A stretch of DNA of 64,000 nucleotides from Mesocentrotus franciscanus (GCA_037976565.1 CP137672.1:38104672-38168671), one strand, 5' to 3'; positions 37,245-50,004 are shown, numbered from the stretch's first letter. Program-made: numbers and translations. The notes: a model not told the origin generated them from the sequence alone.

Positions 37245-40200
37245 ACACTATGTAAAGTTTACTATTATTATAATTTTGTTATTATAATTCTATGATTGAA
37301 ATGCACCAGAGGGCTATCTGACATGTCTAAACAATGACAATTCATGAAGGTTTCAAGTTAAGAAGTTTCTCCCTGGCCTATATAGTCAGCTATCCATCTG
37401 ACCGATTAAGCGTGTCTCCCCCAATCGATTTGTTACGTAATCATGTAGGTGTCATATCGGGCGACAGAAACATATCCGATCGATGAAAGCTTTAAAAGTG
37501 ATGCGATTTTAGGCGGTCAGTCTATAAAGATGGACTGGATGTTTGATGATACGTCTGACAGTCTGATAGTAAAGCAGTGTTTAGAAGGCTGCAATGACGT
37601 AGTTGAAGTCAAGATTACATGCGAGAGGGCTCACACACGATCATGTAGGAACGGTATTCTAAATTTCCCTTCTAGCTCTAGGACAATCGCTGAATTAGCT
37701 ATTTTCTTCTTGTTTCCCTTTGTTCAGGTTATTGCAGAAAATAAAATAAATTAAATCTAAGGATATCCATGAAGAAGGGATTTGTTTAGTGTTTATAAGT
37801 CTCCCCTCAGGAATGTGGAGGGGTGTAAAATATATGTGTGTTGGTAGAGGGAGGGGTGGGGGGAGGGGCAGGTGTGCACCACGATGACTCCTAACAGGAA
37901 TAGTTTTATTGAATATCGGCATGTTTATGAAAGGATGAAGTTTGGAGATGACCCCATGACCAATGCATCAAAAGACCTTTTTACAGACATTATGGTTAGA
38001 ATACCTCAGAACGTGACCCTTTTGCTAATAGAAGAACTATGAAGAAAGCAAAACCCCTTAAAACTCACTACACCTAAAATTAACACAAATGTAAAGTCAA
38101 AAATTTGAATTTGACGAGCACTTAGGAGACGCGAACAAATCAGATAAGACCTTTGATTATGTATTGATACATCACTCTGTGCTGTAAAAGGTATTACGGC
38201 TTCGCAAGAGCGAAAATATGCTTTGATATTTTCTGCTCGAAGAAACAAAATAGTAGAAATATGATGATGAAGTGTGGATGATGGAGTCTTTTAAGACTCT
38301 TAAGGCTCGGTGTCTCAAACACATTTCGTCGGTATATCCCTTTGGCATATCATTGACTAACTTAGATTCTTTTTAAAGCAAATTTTTATAATTCCTGGGA
38401 TTAATAATCCTCACTTAATGGAGAGAGATTTATCCTGAAGTTACATTAGTGAGACATTACAGGACAGATATGCATTTTGAGTGGTGCATCCTCATCACAC
38501 ACAGATATGTGGTACTTGCACGTGTACATCATTCCTCTTGACGTATAGGACTGATTCATATTTGAAAATAGTCTGGAGTTCCGATTATAAAACTCAATTT
38601 CAAAAGAGAACATTTTAAAAGCCATACGGATCTATCTATCTTTTGATCTATAAATTGATAATGGTCTATCTGCTCGATCGCTGCATACCTCTGTACCTAT
38701 GGTGCTATATCATAATCGTTTATTCGTGAATTTAAACGTTTTGTTAGATTCTGCGATAACTTAAATTTTCTTGTCATTGTTTGTCAACGTATGGACTGTC
38801 ACTTTGAATGTCAATATGAACAGACTCTTATTAGTCATTAGTCCCGATATAAATCAGTCTACATTAATATTGAGATATTGGAAATATAACATGGATTTAC
38901 TTTCGTAATACTCTGAATTTCATTTTATCTTAACACGCCTAGTTTTAGAAATGAACATTGAGTTCGTTGACACTATAGTAGCTCACAGCATCGAAAAGAG
39001 AAGGTTATACCGTCCTTCACCTTCTCATTTCATGTTTATCAAAATAAAGAAAGCAACTTTATTTTTGAGGAGTTTACGATATTTTTGGGGTGACGAAATT
39101 GATTTTATTGCTTCAACGGCATCAAAGGAAAAGTGGTGCTATAGAATGCTTTTCTGGTCCATCTCGTCTTGTCCTCTAACCTAATCTTAAAGGGAAATTC
39201 AACCTTAATAGACAACTACTCTAAAAGAAAGCAGAAAATCAGAGAAGAAGACTCGTGAAAGTTTGAATTAAAGCGGACAAAAAGTAAAACAAAGAGTAGT
39301 GCCCCAAGGGAGTAGGCACCTAGGAGAAAAAGAGAAAATAATTATATTTTTGTACACGATAAACGGGAGAGTTGTACCCTGACTACGTCACAATCCACTG
39401 ACCATATTGCTTTTTGAGATTCGCATGGATTTTGTGATCTCATATTTCAAACATTCGTCACTCCCTTATTATTGGCCTGATGTATTTCAAACTTTCGCCA
39501 TTCCGTTTCTCTTTTTTCTGCTTCAATACAAATGAAGTTATTACAAGGGTTGGATTGCCCTTTAATTTCACTCCTCTTCCCCCATTCTGCTCCATCCCTC
39601 CGACCATATATCCTCCTATCCATCCTATTATCTCCTTTTTTACCCTCCTCCGCCATGTTGTAATAGATGCTGAGTCTACCCTAGCAATCTCTCACATGTA
39701 AGTCCACAGTATGTCACTCATGTTTCATTGGTTACCCACCTAATGTTTGACTGATGCGACAGACCAAGGTCAGGGGTACCTACCTGGCTCTCACACCCGC
39801 CGGGCTCCGGGGCCAACACTGCCAGACAAGGTCGACTCATCCAGCAGCCGCACTCATAGCTAGACATACTGTCAAACATTTCGTCTGTTGTTGTTGTTGT
39901 TTGTAGTATATCTGTATTACGAATGTAATAATGGTGTTCACTTGGAGAATGTTTGGCATCTTATCAGTTAAGATTTACCAGATAAAGAAGAAGCTGCGCC
40001 TACTCGAGTTCATTTTCCCAAATCATAACACCATGCTTTCAGTTTCCAACTGACTTTGCAATTTCACTGTACTATTTGGCATTATATCATCCATGACCTA
40101 TGATCATCATGGGGCATCAAGATAAAACAAATGCTTGTCTAAAATGAATGCAAACAGATAATATTGACTGGGAGGGCTTCTCACGTACACCAAGAAAATG

Positions 40201-40602
40201 GATCAATACAAAAATGGGCCAGTTTTCTTCCAAAAATACTGAACAATTTCTTTGTATGAAAGTGCTTTTCAAGCGGTTTCACTTTTGAAGATTCATGCTG
40301 GAATTGTTCATTTTATTTTTAGGTTTAAAATTCAATAGTATGTATCAAAGTTGTTACCATTGGTTTGGCCCCTCCAAAGTTACCATCAGCTGATGAACTG
40401 AAATATGATGTAAGGTAGATATTACCATAGAACTATGGTTGGTCTATGCTAGTTTACTGCTTGACAATTCTATGACGTAGATGAAAAAGATGTACTCATC
40501 CAAAAATAGACAAATCTCATTTCCTTATCTTCGTCACCCGTTTTGTCACCCTGAACGTCAGTACAAAGGGTGTAGTTATAAATGGAATAATTATCTGTAT
40601 AT

Positions 40603-40697
40603 GATCATCTTCATCATCATAGTCGTCGACATCATCATCATCATCATTTTCATCATGATGGTTGTCGTGATTCTTATCATCATCATCATCATCATCT
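40603..40697. repeat. Imperfect (ATC)n microsatellite
   Basis: Two runs of ATC units separated by degenerate sequence. Apparent ORFs across it (poly-Ile on one strand, poly-Met on the other) are artefacts. Confidence 0.92.
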
Positions 40698-41347
40698 TTG
40701 TCGTTCTCACACCATTGTATTCCTTGGTCACCTCATATAGAGCAGCTGACACGCGACTTGTCACATTATCACCACATCTCTTCTCTTTCCTCCAATCGCT
40801 AGGGAGCATGGGGAAGTCACAAACATTCTCTCTATGTTTCACTGCACAGGCATGCTTAGCTTGAAGTCTTTCTCCCAGGCGCCATTCCTTATGACTTCAT
40901 CTTAACCACAGAGCAGCAGTGAAGTTATACACTTTAAAGTTAGCGTTTTGAAAAGTATGGCGTATTGTTTTAAAAGAAGTATTTTCTTCTTCCGTGACAC
41001 GACATAACGTGAGACATTGATCTAGTGAATTTTATTGAAATACGAATGTGCAATTATAATGCATGGGGATAAGCTAACCGAAGGATTTTATATGTACGTC
41101 CTATCCGAAGGACGATACAATTTAGGATGAATGCATTACCCAAGAGACTTACCGCGCTGACAATGCAGACGTGGTTTTGTATCCATTACTTTGATCTTTG
41201 AGTTCTGATACCAGTACACCAACCGCTGAACCGTTGTGCTTCGAGTCGTAAGGTCTTTGTGGAAACCTTAGAATGACAACAGGGAGTGAGTGATACGTAG
41301 CCGTACGGACTACATTCCATGGTACATTGTATGAACCTATCTCACTC

Positions 41348-41359
41348 AGTAGGGGGCGC
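41348..41359 (+). promoter_or_regulatory. CTCF-like motif
   Basis: AGTAGGGGGCGC matches the core of the vertebrate CTCF consensus (ASYAGRKGGCRS) at every position. Such a match can arise by chance in a window this size and binding is not shown. Confidence 0.35.
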
Positions 41360-41448
41360 TGTGGTTGTGACATTCATCAAGAGTAACCTGTTGTCACCTG
41401 ACGGGTGATTTCAAACCTCTTATTCTCCTTCAACTGAGTGTCATCAAA

Positions 41449-41581
41449 GATTCTTAAAGGCACGTTTGGTCCTTAAAGGTATACCTGGTCCTTAAAGGTA
41501 TCTCTGGTCTTTAAAGCTTTCTCTGGTCCTTAAAGGTATCTGTGGTCTTTAAAGGCATCCCTGGTCCTTAAAAGTATTTGT
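41449..41581 (+). repeat. Minisatellite, seven degenerate 19-bp units
   Basis: Seven units of 19 bases, the first at 41449-41467, with consensus ggtccttaaaggtatctct. All retain the cttaaa or tttaaa core. Confidence 0.92.
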
Positions 41582-42522
41582 GGTGTCCAACCTTCTGAAG
41601 CATTTCTTTAAATAATTTAAATGTCATCTCTTATCGTCTTCAAGTCATGTGAACGGGTCTTTGGTAATCATCGTAAATTCTTTTTTTTTCAAACTATAGA
41701 AGAATGTTACTTGTATGACAGTTCGTGTATGATAAAATATAAGGTAGTCGTAACTTCATTATATCTATCACTTGAAAATTTAAAACAGCCTTTCACGCTC
41801 GTCTCCAGGCTGTTCATGAGCTATATTTATTGTTTGTCGGTAGAGTGTATTACTTTGATGGACCTAACCGGCCTACATTTTAAAAACCACTGGAGAATTT
41901 TCACGTCATAACATATTATTGTCATCCATTTATGCGTGACACCGATTAGGGCCAAAACAAAACCGAAATGAAGAGAGAACGAGAGCAATATCTTGGGGCC
42001 ATATAGTGTGTCTGTGACACACTTTAATGCTTTAATCTGATAGTTTATGCTCAGTGTACATCTTCAATACCCACTGTAGTGTGGAACCTGAATGATGTAT
42101 GTTAAAGTCTCCCGGGTCTCCCTATAGTAAACCCACAGCGAGCGAGCCTTTTCCCATTCTGTCTAAACTAAAAACTCGCGGTTATTTGTAGTTCTCTGTC
42201 ACTAGCATTTTTACGTCTCATTGCCGTGAATCGAGATGTCTGTATTTGTTGGATGAATTATTAATACCACGCGCTACTGTCTGTGACTAGGGTTTTCCAG
42301 TTCTTATCTGATAGCTAACTCTTGCAAAGCACTGCTTAATTTTTTAGACTTTTATTTTTTTTAAAGATTATGGATATGCATTTGACAGTGGCATCACAGA
42401 ACGGTATATAACACAAACAAGAAATACCAGAAAATGTCCGTAGAATGTACGGTTAACCAACTGATAGCATACAAAACATATATTTGTACGGCCATAGTAG
42501 ACTTGTAAGTAGTAAGTAAAAT

Positions 42523-42585
42523 AAGTAGTAGTATAAGTAGTAGTAGTGGTAGTAGAAGTAGTAGCAGTAGGAAGAGTAGTAGTAA

Positions 42586-42622
<37 letters not shown>

Positions 42623-42624
42623 TA

Positions 42625-42665
<41 letters not shown>

Positions 42666-42690
42666 CATGCAGTAGTAGTAGTAGTAGTAA

Positions 42691-42732
<42 letters not shown>

Positions 42733-42734
42733 AA

Positions 42735-42803
<69 letters not shown>
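42523..42803. repeat. (AGT)n trinucleotide array, about 280 bp
   Basis: Almost uninterrupted AGT units with occasional variants (AGA, ATA, one acatgc block at 42664-42669). The three ORFs across it (poly-Tyr, poly-Val, poly-Leu) are artefacts. Confidence 0.97.
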
Positions 42804-44019
42804 CAGGCGGCTTAGTAATAATGGCATTGAAAATAATCACACTGGAACTTATGACGAGTCGGATTACAAAAGTCATGTAAAATACACGCAAGTTGATGCA
42901 ATGCACAAGGTTAATAGCAATCATAGAGAAGGAAAAACATGTAATTGTTATGATCCATATCTATGACTATTTCTTTTGATATATTCCGCTGTATACTTGA
43001 TTCTCTGGTAACGGTGTATAAATGACTGCTGCAGGCTCGTCACCCAGTAGTCCTAGCCACCTGGGTCCCACTACGATGAACGAATTAATAATTTACTCGT
43101 TTTCATCGCTGAATAATGCAGAGCGAGAAGGCCTGTTTTATACCCTCGAGTATCCTTTCTTCATCTACCTTCATATGACAGACTCTACCCAGAGATGCCC
43201 ATGTTGTTCCATGTTGTGACGAGACTGGCAAATATTTGAAGCATTTTTAATGTTCACACCTTCAAAAACATCAGTGGAGAATCATGATGCCGTGAAACAT
43301 TAAAAAGGGTCATATTGGATCTTCTGACATTGTGTGCGAAATAATCGAGCAGTCAGTATCTGAAATATAAAAAGAAATTGAAAAAAATCTGCAGTTTCAT
43401 ATGACAAATGAGCAGTTATTAATCTACTGTTTGTTGTTGTCTCATAATATGAATAAACTTTTGTTAGTCTATATATCTAATAAACTAAATTGAGCAGCAA
43501 CTGCTTATAGTTCTTTAACTACGTTTGTCTACACATTCAGTACCCCCTTCCCCATAAAATGTAAGAAAAAGGAAATGATCGAACTACTTTTTAAATATTC
43601 CCTCTCTTAAACCCTTTAACGAAAAGTAGACATTTATATTTAGGACTTCAACACAAAATGATGATACCTTTCACGGGGAATTATTTTATCTAAAACTGCC
43701 GAAGGCTTAGATTTGTTTACAACACACTTCTGCGAATAAATTCGTCAGACGATATAATTTTCTTTTTTGTAGCTGTATTTAAACAGGATTGCCTCTTCGG
43801 TTGACAAACTACGTTCGGTGAGAGCATCGAGGGTTAATTACAGGGAAAATGGGGGTGGTACTTCTTAAAGAAAAGGTTGAGTTCTGGGAAGAGGTGAAAA
43901 ATAATTTGTGAGCGTTATCATTGTTATTATGCAAGTGTGGAAGAACATCAGAGTAAACATTTCCCTGAAAAGCATGGCTCTTCAAATGCCTTCATATTCT
44001 AAATATGACAAGTAACAGC

Positions 44020-44292
44020 TTAAAAATAAGGCCCGATTTTTATGCCACATGTTTGTGTAGTCCCATATACATCTTTCCGTGTACAGTGCTTGTTTTTTTC
44101 CTTTTCTTTAATGTACAGTGCTTGTTACTTCACCAAGACTGGGCCAATTTTCTTATCATTTTGATGATTTCAGAACCTTGCAGTACACACCTGGCCAATA
44201 CTTATATGCTAGATGATCAACCTTTTCTGATCGATTCCATACTGTGTTTTTCACAATGCAATCGCACGACCAGAACCCAACTTTTTCTTTAA
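44020..44292 (-). mobile_element. MITE copy 2, inverted relative to copy 1
   Basis: Read on the minus strand from 44292, it starts TTAAAGAAAAAG, continues ggttctggtcgtgcgattgc, and follows copy 1 closely for about 200 bp. The other end at 44020 also begins TTAA and retains a degraded match to the right inverted repeat of copy 1. It lacks roughly 150 bp of the right-hand interior. A short internal duplication of gtacagtgcttgtt (44082-44095 and 44113-44126) is private to this copy. Confidence 0.8.
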
Positions 44293-44818
44293 AATGATAA
44301 GACAATATATTTACATTTTTTAAAGTTTGATATATTCCTATTTGTTTAATGTAAAAGGTTGAGATTTATTTTTTTAGTCCAAAAAGCTGACCGTAAGGAT
44401 TAAAGGACATTATAGCCAGGTATTTCCGTTCGACTGAATTACACTTTAAGCTACTACGTGAGTAACTCTTGATGCTAAAACCAATGGAGGTTAATTGTAA
44501 ATGGATAAAGTCTAGTAGTTTTTGTAAGCCTCAAAAATCATTTTTATATTTCGTTACTTTAAAGAAAGCGAAAATATCAACAGCTTCGACTAGCGTTTCT
44601 CTTGAGTGGAGAAATAAGCGTTTAAGAGCTTTTAGAAATGAGTTAAATCCCTATACCCATATTTTTTCTTCAAAACTTTGTGTAAACTTGATACACGTGA
44701 GGATTAAAGTGTATCTTTAAAAGCTGAACAAGATACTTTACTTGGTGCACTCCCTCCTTTTCTTTCTCCTCTCTATTTCTCTCCCACTCATTCTCTTCTT
44801 TTCTCTCATCCTCTCGTC

Positions 44819-44873
44819 CTCTCTCTCCCTCTCTCTCTCTCTCGCTCCCTCCCCCCCCTCTCTCTCTCTCTCT
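44819..44873. repeat. (CT)n microsatellite with C9 run
   Basis: Pyrimidine-only tract inside a longer pyrimidine-rich stretch (44750-44885). Confidence 0.93.
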
Positions 44874-45160
44874 GTTTCTTTATTTCTTATACCTCCGATC
44901 AATTTCTTTTAATTTCCCTTTCCCATTCAACGGGTTGTCATAAAATGAAAATCGGCCCTTCCGTATTTTTGACATATTTTAGGATATGAAGGTATGATAA
45001 GATCACCTAGAGGTCAACAAGTAGAGAGATATCATTTCGATTACCAGTGATGAAAACTTCTGACTATTAAATGGGAATATGCCTCTTTACAAATGCCGCC
45101 TTCTTCATTAATCGCATCCACTTTCACCTCAAGTGTGGAACAGGAGGGAAAGGGAGTAAT

Positions 45161-45202
45161 GGAGAGAGAGAGAGAGTTAGAGAGAGAGAGAGAGAGAGAG
45201 AG
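45161..45202. repeat. (GA)n microsatellite
   Basis: GA array interrupted once by gtta. Confidence 0.93.
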
Positions 45203-46039
45203 TTAGGGTGGGATGGAGTAAGAGATATGGATGGGAAATACGATGCAGAAAAATATCTGAACAAACATATAGAGAATAAGTGAGAGAACGAAAGAGAGTA
45301 AAGACAACAAAATAGTTAAATAATATAAATAGTGTATAATTAGATCTATTGAAATGTGAAAAAGAAATTATAAATTAGAAAATGGAGACAAATTTTCTTA
45401 TTTTGAATGAGAAATGAAAGTGAAAACAGCAATAGTGAAAGAAAGAGAGATGAGGTACAGGAGAGAAAAGGAGATTGTAATAGACTTGAAACATTGTGTT
45501 GCGGTTTTGTTTGATAGCACGTAGTTAAGGCCCTGTAAAAGCAAGCCGCCAAAAGAAGTAGCAAAGCTACAGGGTGCTCGTGGACTTGATGATGTATTAG
45601 TTTCGGATATTTGACCAAGTTTGTTACTACGGCAAAGACACGATCATATACACCAGCTTTTCATCACTTTCTATCGTCTGTCCTCCCTCCAAGCGTGATT
45701 TCTTTGACCTGTTTTTGGTACTCCCGTTCTGTTCTTTTGTGTATACCCTGTGATAATGTGATTGTTGTTGGAGTGTAGAAGACTGTCTAACGTATTCAAA
45801 CCATACAGACTTGTTTCATTTTAAAATGAGGATTTAAACAACCTGACAAAGAGATACAAATTATGATTTATCCGGAAATATAACGGTCACTGTAGAGCAT
45901 TCACTGCTACTTTCTATTAATACCTGTGATATAAATATTAAGTTGATGCAAAGAAAAAAAGGAAGAGAAAAAACAAACAGACAAACATGATTAACGATCA
46001 GGGGATAATCATGGCAATATTAATAGATTAGTAGGCCAC

Positions 46040-46230
46040 AACTAGGCGTTGTGGCGTGCGCCTGTAATCCAGCTAACAGTGGAAGTTACAAACTGATTCA
46101 GCCGAGGACGCAGGTTCGAAACTGAGTCACGTCTTTCGGATGGTGACGTTAAAGGTCGGTCCCCAGACGTAAATAATCATATCTGATTGATACACGTCTG
46201 TAAAAACCCAATCACACACACACACCAATC
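46040..46230 (+). mobile_element. SINE-like element with a 7SL-like start and a box B
   Basis: The sequence opens with gtggcgtgcgcctgtaatcc followed by agcta, which resembles the 5' part of 7SL RNA and Alu. About 45 bases later it has a perfect box B-like ggttcgaaact. The body contains tttcggatggtgacgttaaa, typical of SINE bodies, and it ends near a short CA repeat (46209-46224). I infer a Pol III retroposon. The 7SL resemblance covers only about 25 bases and could be chance or a tRNA head that drifted. Confidence 0.6.
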
Positions 46231-47667
46231 GTTCCATCTAAAAATGATTTGATATCGAATAAGTTCACATTTATTATTTCATGAATGACTTAAGGTTTTA
46301 GATTATTATTTTTGCACTCTTCTGCTGATCACTAGGGATCGTTATTTGTCTTGTAGTACTCGATACACCAAAAAACAATACATGCAGTTATTCACCGCAA
46401 CATCCTCAGTCGTAATGTGTGGGACGGAAAAAGAAAACCACTCATCCCTTTGCACACTTAATGATATTGCCTACATAGGACTGTTTTTATAGTCCCATCA
46501 TTAGCTCTGTTTGCGTTCTATGGTTCCTACAATTTTCACCCTAACCCACAACGGGGACATTTTATGGTGATTATGCTGTTGAATATTTCATTTAATATTT
46601 ATGCGTTCTCTTTTTTTTTTCGCGCGTTTTTCCTCTTCCCAACCCACACCCCACCACAGAGGTATCACCATAGTGCATCGACCTCCTATTATAGACTTAT
46701 CCATCCAGTCACTTTGTTGATACTTTTCTGTATATGTCGTTTAATAAGTCTTAAGAAAATGCAATTCATTTAACGAAATGTTCGTGGATAGTGATATAAG
46801 ATATTTACCACGAGAATGTAGAAAGCAAGCGCATCCCATTCCATGAGACGAAACCTCGAAGGCCGATATAAGGCAGCTGAAATAATGAGAATTTCAAACG
46901 AAATAGGAAATTATTGGATAGGATGAAGATGCTCTTTTAAAACAGAAACGGAACCACTCAGTCGGAACACTATTCGAAGTTTTAGCGCCATCATTTTATT
47001 TAATGATTAATTGAGAGAGTGATATCAATTCATCACTCCGCCTCTTTTCCCTTCATTTCCCTCCCCTTAATTGATAAACTGGCATGCAATAACACCTAAC
47101 ACGTGACCATTTGATCTTTGTGCCTGAGTACAGTTCAACAATATGTATAGTAGCAGTGTTGATGTTGGTAATGGCTCAGCGAGGACGTAGCCCTATTGTC
47201 ATATTATTTAAATCGCATTGTTTAATATAAAAACCCGAATCTCATAAATTTTCATCCCCGTTGCACATCGTGTCATCTGAACTGGAAATGAAAGCCTAAA
47301 CGCAACAGAGCGGAAAGCGCTTCAAGTCAATATAAAACCCATCAAAAGTGAATGTGTTTATACTGCTGTATTTCCAGTAGAATTTATGAAAGCAAAAATG
47401 TACATGTACGTGTATATGTTTTAGTGTGTAATATCTTAAGCGACCATGGAACTACCCATTTCAAAATACCGTGTCTGAGGAATTCTGCATTCATGCCCCA
47501 TTCTTAGAAATATTGCCTTCATTATGTTTCAGTACTGAAATATGCGCTGCCCTTTATGTGCCCCAAACATGGTAGAGTTCAGTCTTTGGTTCTTGTTGAT
47601 ACTAGTTCTAAACCTGGTAAAATTTGTATTTACCAGAAACCATCTTGTTTTATTCTTATATACACAG

Positions 47668-48128
47668 TCAGAAGACCAGAGCTCCCGGATAACGATCACT
47701 TCAACAAACCTCCAGGCTCCTGCAATACCGCCCTCTCCAGCCATGACTCCAGCTCACCTCCAGACAGTCCTAGCACAGAGGACATGAGTCTCCTGGAAGC
47801 AGAGAGTGATGTCACCTCACCATCCTTGGGCGTCATCCCTGCTACTACCCCGGATGACTTAGACCGTGTCAAGGAGGCATCCAACATCATGAACAACAAT
47901 AATAATAACAGCAACAACAACAATCATGAAGCAGGGCTGGAGAACAGGGAGAATGAAAACACAGCAGGGATCCCAGTGAGTGGTGCTAAGAGAAGAGGAC
48001 CTAGGACTACGATCAAGGCCAAGCAGTTGGAAACCCTAAAGGCAGCATTCGCAGCCACGCCCAAACCAACGCGTCATATCAGGGAACAACTCGCCCAGGA
48101 GACAGGACTTAACATGAGAGTCATACAG
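47668..48128 (+). CDS. lhx1: Lhx1/Lhx5-class LIM-homeodomain transcription factor, coding exon 3 (linker and homeodomain residues 1-46)
   Basis: The 461-base exon follows acceptor tatacacag and ends at donor cag|gtaaga. After completing the Leu codon it encodes [11 protein letters not shown], an acidic Ser/Pro-rich linker with [11 protein letters not shown] (about residues 147-157) and an Asn-rich tract (about residues 200-210). The homeodomain starts at 47991 ([17 protein letters not shown]) and reaches RVIQ at position 46. It carries expected residues R5, L16 and F20. The intron between positions 46 and 47 is the position I recall for Lhx1/5 genes, and the next exon should begin VWFQNRR. 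The homeodomain binds TAAT-type sites. The frame stays open 112 bases 5' of the acceptor and up to 48251 beyond the donor; these are intronic and not counted. The Asn tract is an AAC/AAT repeat and probably length-variable. Confidence 0.96.
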
Positions 48129-48651
48129 GTAAGAGTAATACCATCATTTCATCCACCATCTACTTCTTCTTCTCCTCTTTTCTCATTCCCTCAAATACTT
48201 TTGAAAGTATTTGTTGAAAAAGTATTTTGGATAGTATATTTAAATTATTGATTATATGAACTTCACATCCGGGGTAGATGTTGAAGAAGTCTTATGCGGC
48301 AAGCACCTAAAAAACCGTCACCATTATCAGCTTAACAGAGGCAGCTAAAATGACACCGAACAAAGATTGTCGAATCGAATATTACCAGGGTATAGCTATT
48401 ACCTATCTTGTCAAACACCATCTCTCAAATTGCTCTTCACAATGTGTATTTCCATTAAGAGTTCAACAACCGAGAGGATATCTTCATAATTTATAGTAAG
48501 ATTAACACACAGTTTCGTTTTATCTGTAGGCATATGCAGAAAAATATTAATGAGGTATACGTGGCCTATTTTGAAGTTGTTGCCTGATTCCTACACCTCT
48601 CTATCCAGTCAGTCATTAATTTTGTCGTATGAGAGGTATTATGAAATGGGT

Positions 48652-48712
48652 AATAGAAAGGTTGGGAGGACCCGAAAGAGGAATAGAAAGGTTGGGGGAG
48701 ACCCGGAAGAGG
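48652..48712 (+). repeat. Tandem duplication of about 30 bp
   Basis: The unit aatagaaaggttgggagg and its continuation (48652-48681) is followed by a close 31-base copy (48682-48712); a third partial copy (aatagatga) starts after it. Confidence 0.9.
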
Positions 48713-50004
48713 AATAGATGAAAAAGGAAGAGTATAGGAGGATACAGGTGTGAGTAAAAAGTATCAACATTTTAATCAAAATTCCCCACCTAATGTAGAA
48801 TATTAGCATTTATATTAATCGGTATATCTCATGATTGAAACAGGTTTTCTGTTCTATTTTCTTTCCTCGAACCAAACCATGAAGGATGAATGCGGTCAAG
48901 AATCGGTCACTGGTTGTTTTTCTGTCGAAAAAAAAGAGAAATGGAAACTGGACCTCAAAACCCGTTAAAGTTTGACCAAAACCAATTTATATCAATGAGA
49001 CCAAATGACCTCAAAACCACTTGAAATCATCTTAAGTGTCCAGCAATTTGTCATCAACGAAATTACATTTTTATGGATAATAACAAAGATAAGAAAATCG
49101 ATTGAAAGAGAATGCAAGTTTAATTTACGTTCATCGCTTGTCAGAGTGTGTGAGAGCATTGTCAGGAAAGATAACGAATCGGTATAGCAAGGGTGGACAT
49201 TACCCAGTTTTAAGCGGTGGACGAATTTGCCGCGTAAACAATTAGTCGTGCATCGCGCTGGTCTTGTAACGCAATTTCACTCGACAGGTTGGAAGATTTA
49301 TCGACGCCATTTTGCTAAGGTGAAATGAAAACAATTGGTCTAAGGCAAGCCTGCACGCTCTTTTGGTAAAAACCCTCGTCTCCCGTTTCAATGACACCAG
49401 ATCGCTAGCTATCTGTCAAACCCCCTTGTATTATGTACGGCTGTGAGCTGGGGAGAGTACGGCCGGATGGAGAAACAGGAGACGACCGCGCCAATTCTTC
49501 CCCTACGATTTGAGGCATCATGGGTAGACAAAATGGGTTTGCATAATTTCGACATGGTGGCAGATGTATGATTGTTGTCTGCATATAATATGCAATGTAG
49601 ATCTCTGCATTCAAATGTCCTTTCATTATAAGAATAATACATACATGTACTAGAACAAATATACATGTAGATTGCGATACTTTTGTAGCCATTCGAATAT
49701 TTAGGCATTTTATTCCAAATTGTCATTAAATCGTTTGCTTGTTTTAACATGTGAATTAAAGTAAAACAGCTCTCATATAAGAATACGAATATCAGCAGGG
49801 AATTTATTGGTATGAATGGCACATGTTTGAATGATGGGATTTAGATAACAATTTTGTTTCAAATTTCGTATGATATATTGACGACCCACCCCACTCCCAC
49901 GATAGTGAAATGTTAATTGTACATACATTAATTTATTGTTAAAAGGGTAAATAATGGTCTAATGAAGATTTCAACTCAGAGAATTGCACAATGGGTTATG
50001 TATG

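Larger units (their letters stand above)
23020..47667 (+). other. lhx1: Intron 2 of the Lhx1/5-like gene (24.6 kb)
   Basis: Bounded by donor gtaagt at 23020 and acceptor tatacacag ending 47667. No coding sequence was recognised inside it on either strand. It is the richest stretch for repeats: minisatellites at 23068-23504 and 41449-41581, a 66-bp duplication at 23756-23887, SINE-type elements at 28698-28963, 36599-36840 and 46040-46230, two MITE copies at 36850-37244 and 44020-44292, and many simple repeats. Between these the DNA is AT-rich and featureless to me, except for GC-richer patches near 29520-29640, 33390-33510, 34550-34640, 36350-36540 and 39760-39860. Confidence 0.85.

Noticed and set aside
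37449..37754. 101-codon ORF, plus strand
   Set aside because: No recognised domain, no convincing splice sites at its ends and it lies just after the MITE in an intron; kept only as a note.
41063..41130. Small hairpin cgtcct-atccga-aggacg
   Set aside because: A 6-bp stem is expected by chance at this scale.
42453..42924. ORFs encoding poly-Tyr, poly-Val and poly-Leu
   Set aside because: All are frames of the (AGT)n array with no splice, homology or codon-use support.
47556..47667. Open frame continuing 5' of exon 3
   Set aside because: The acceptor at 47667 fits the exon 2 phase, and the upstream peptide has no family resemblance; it is intronic read-through.
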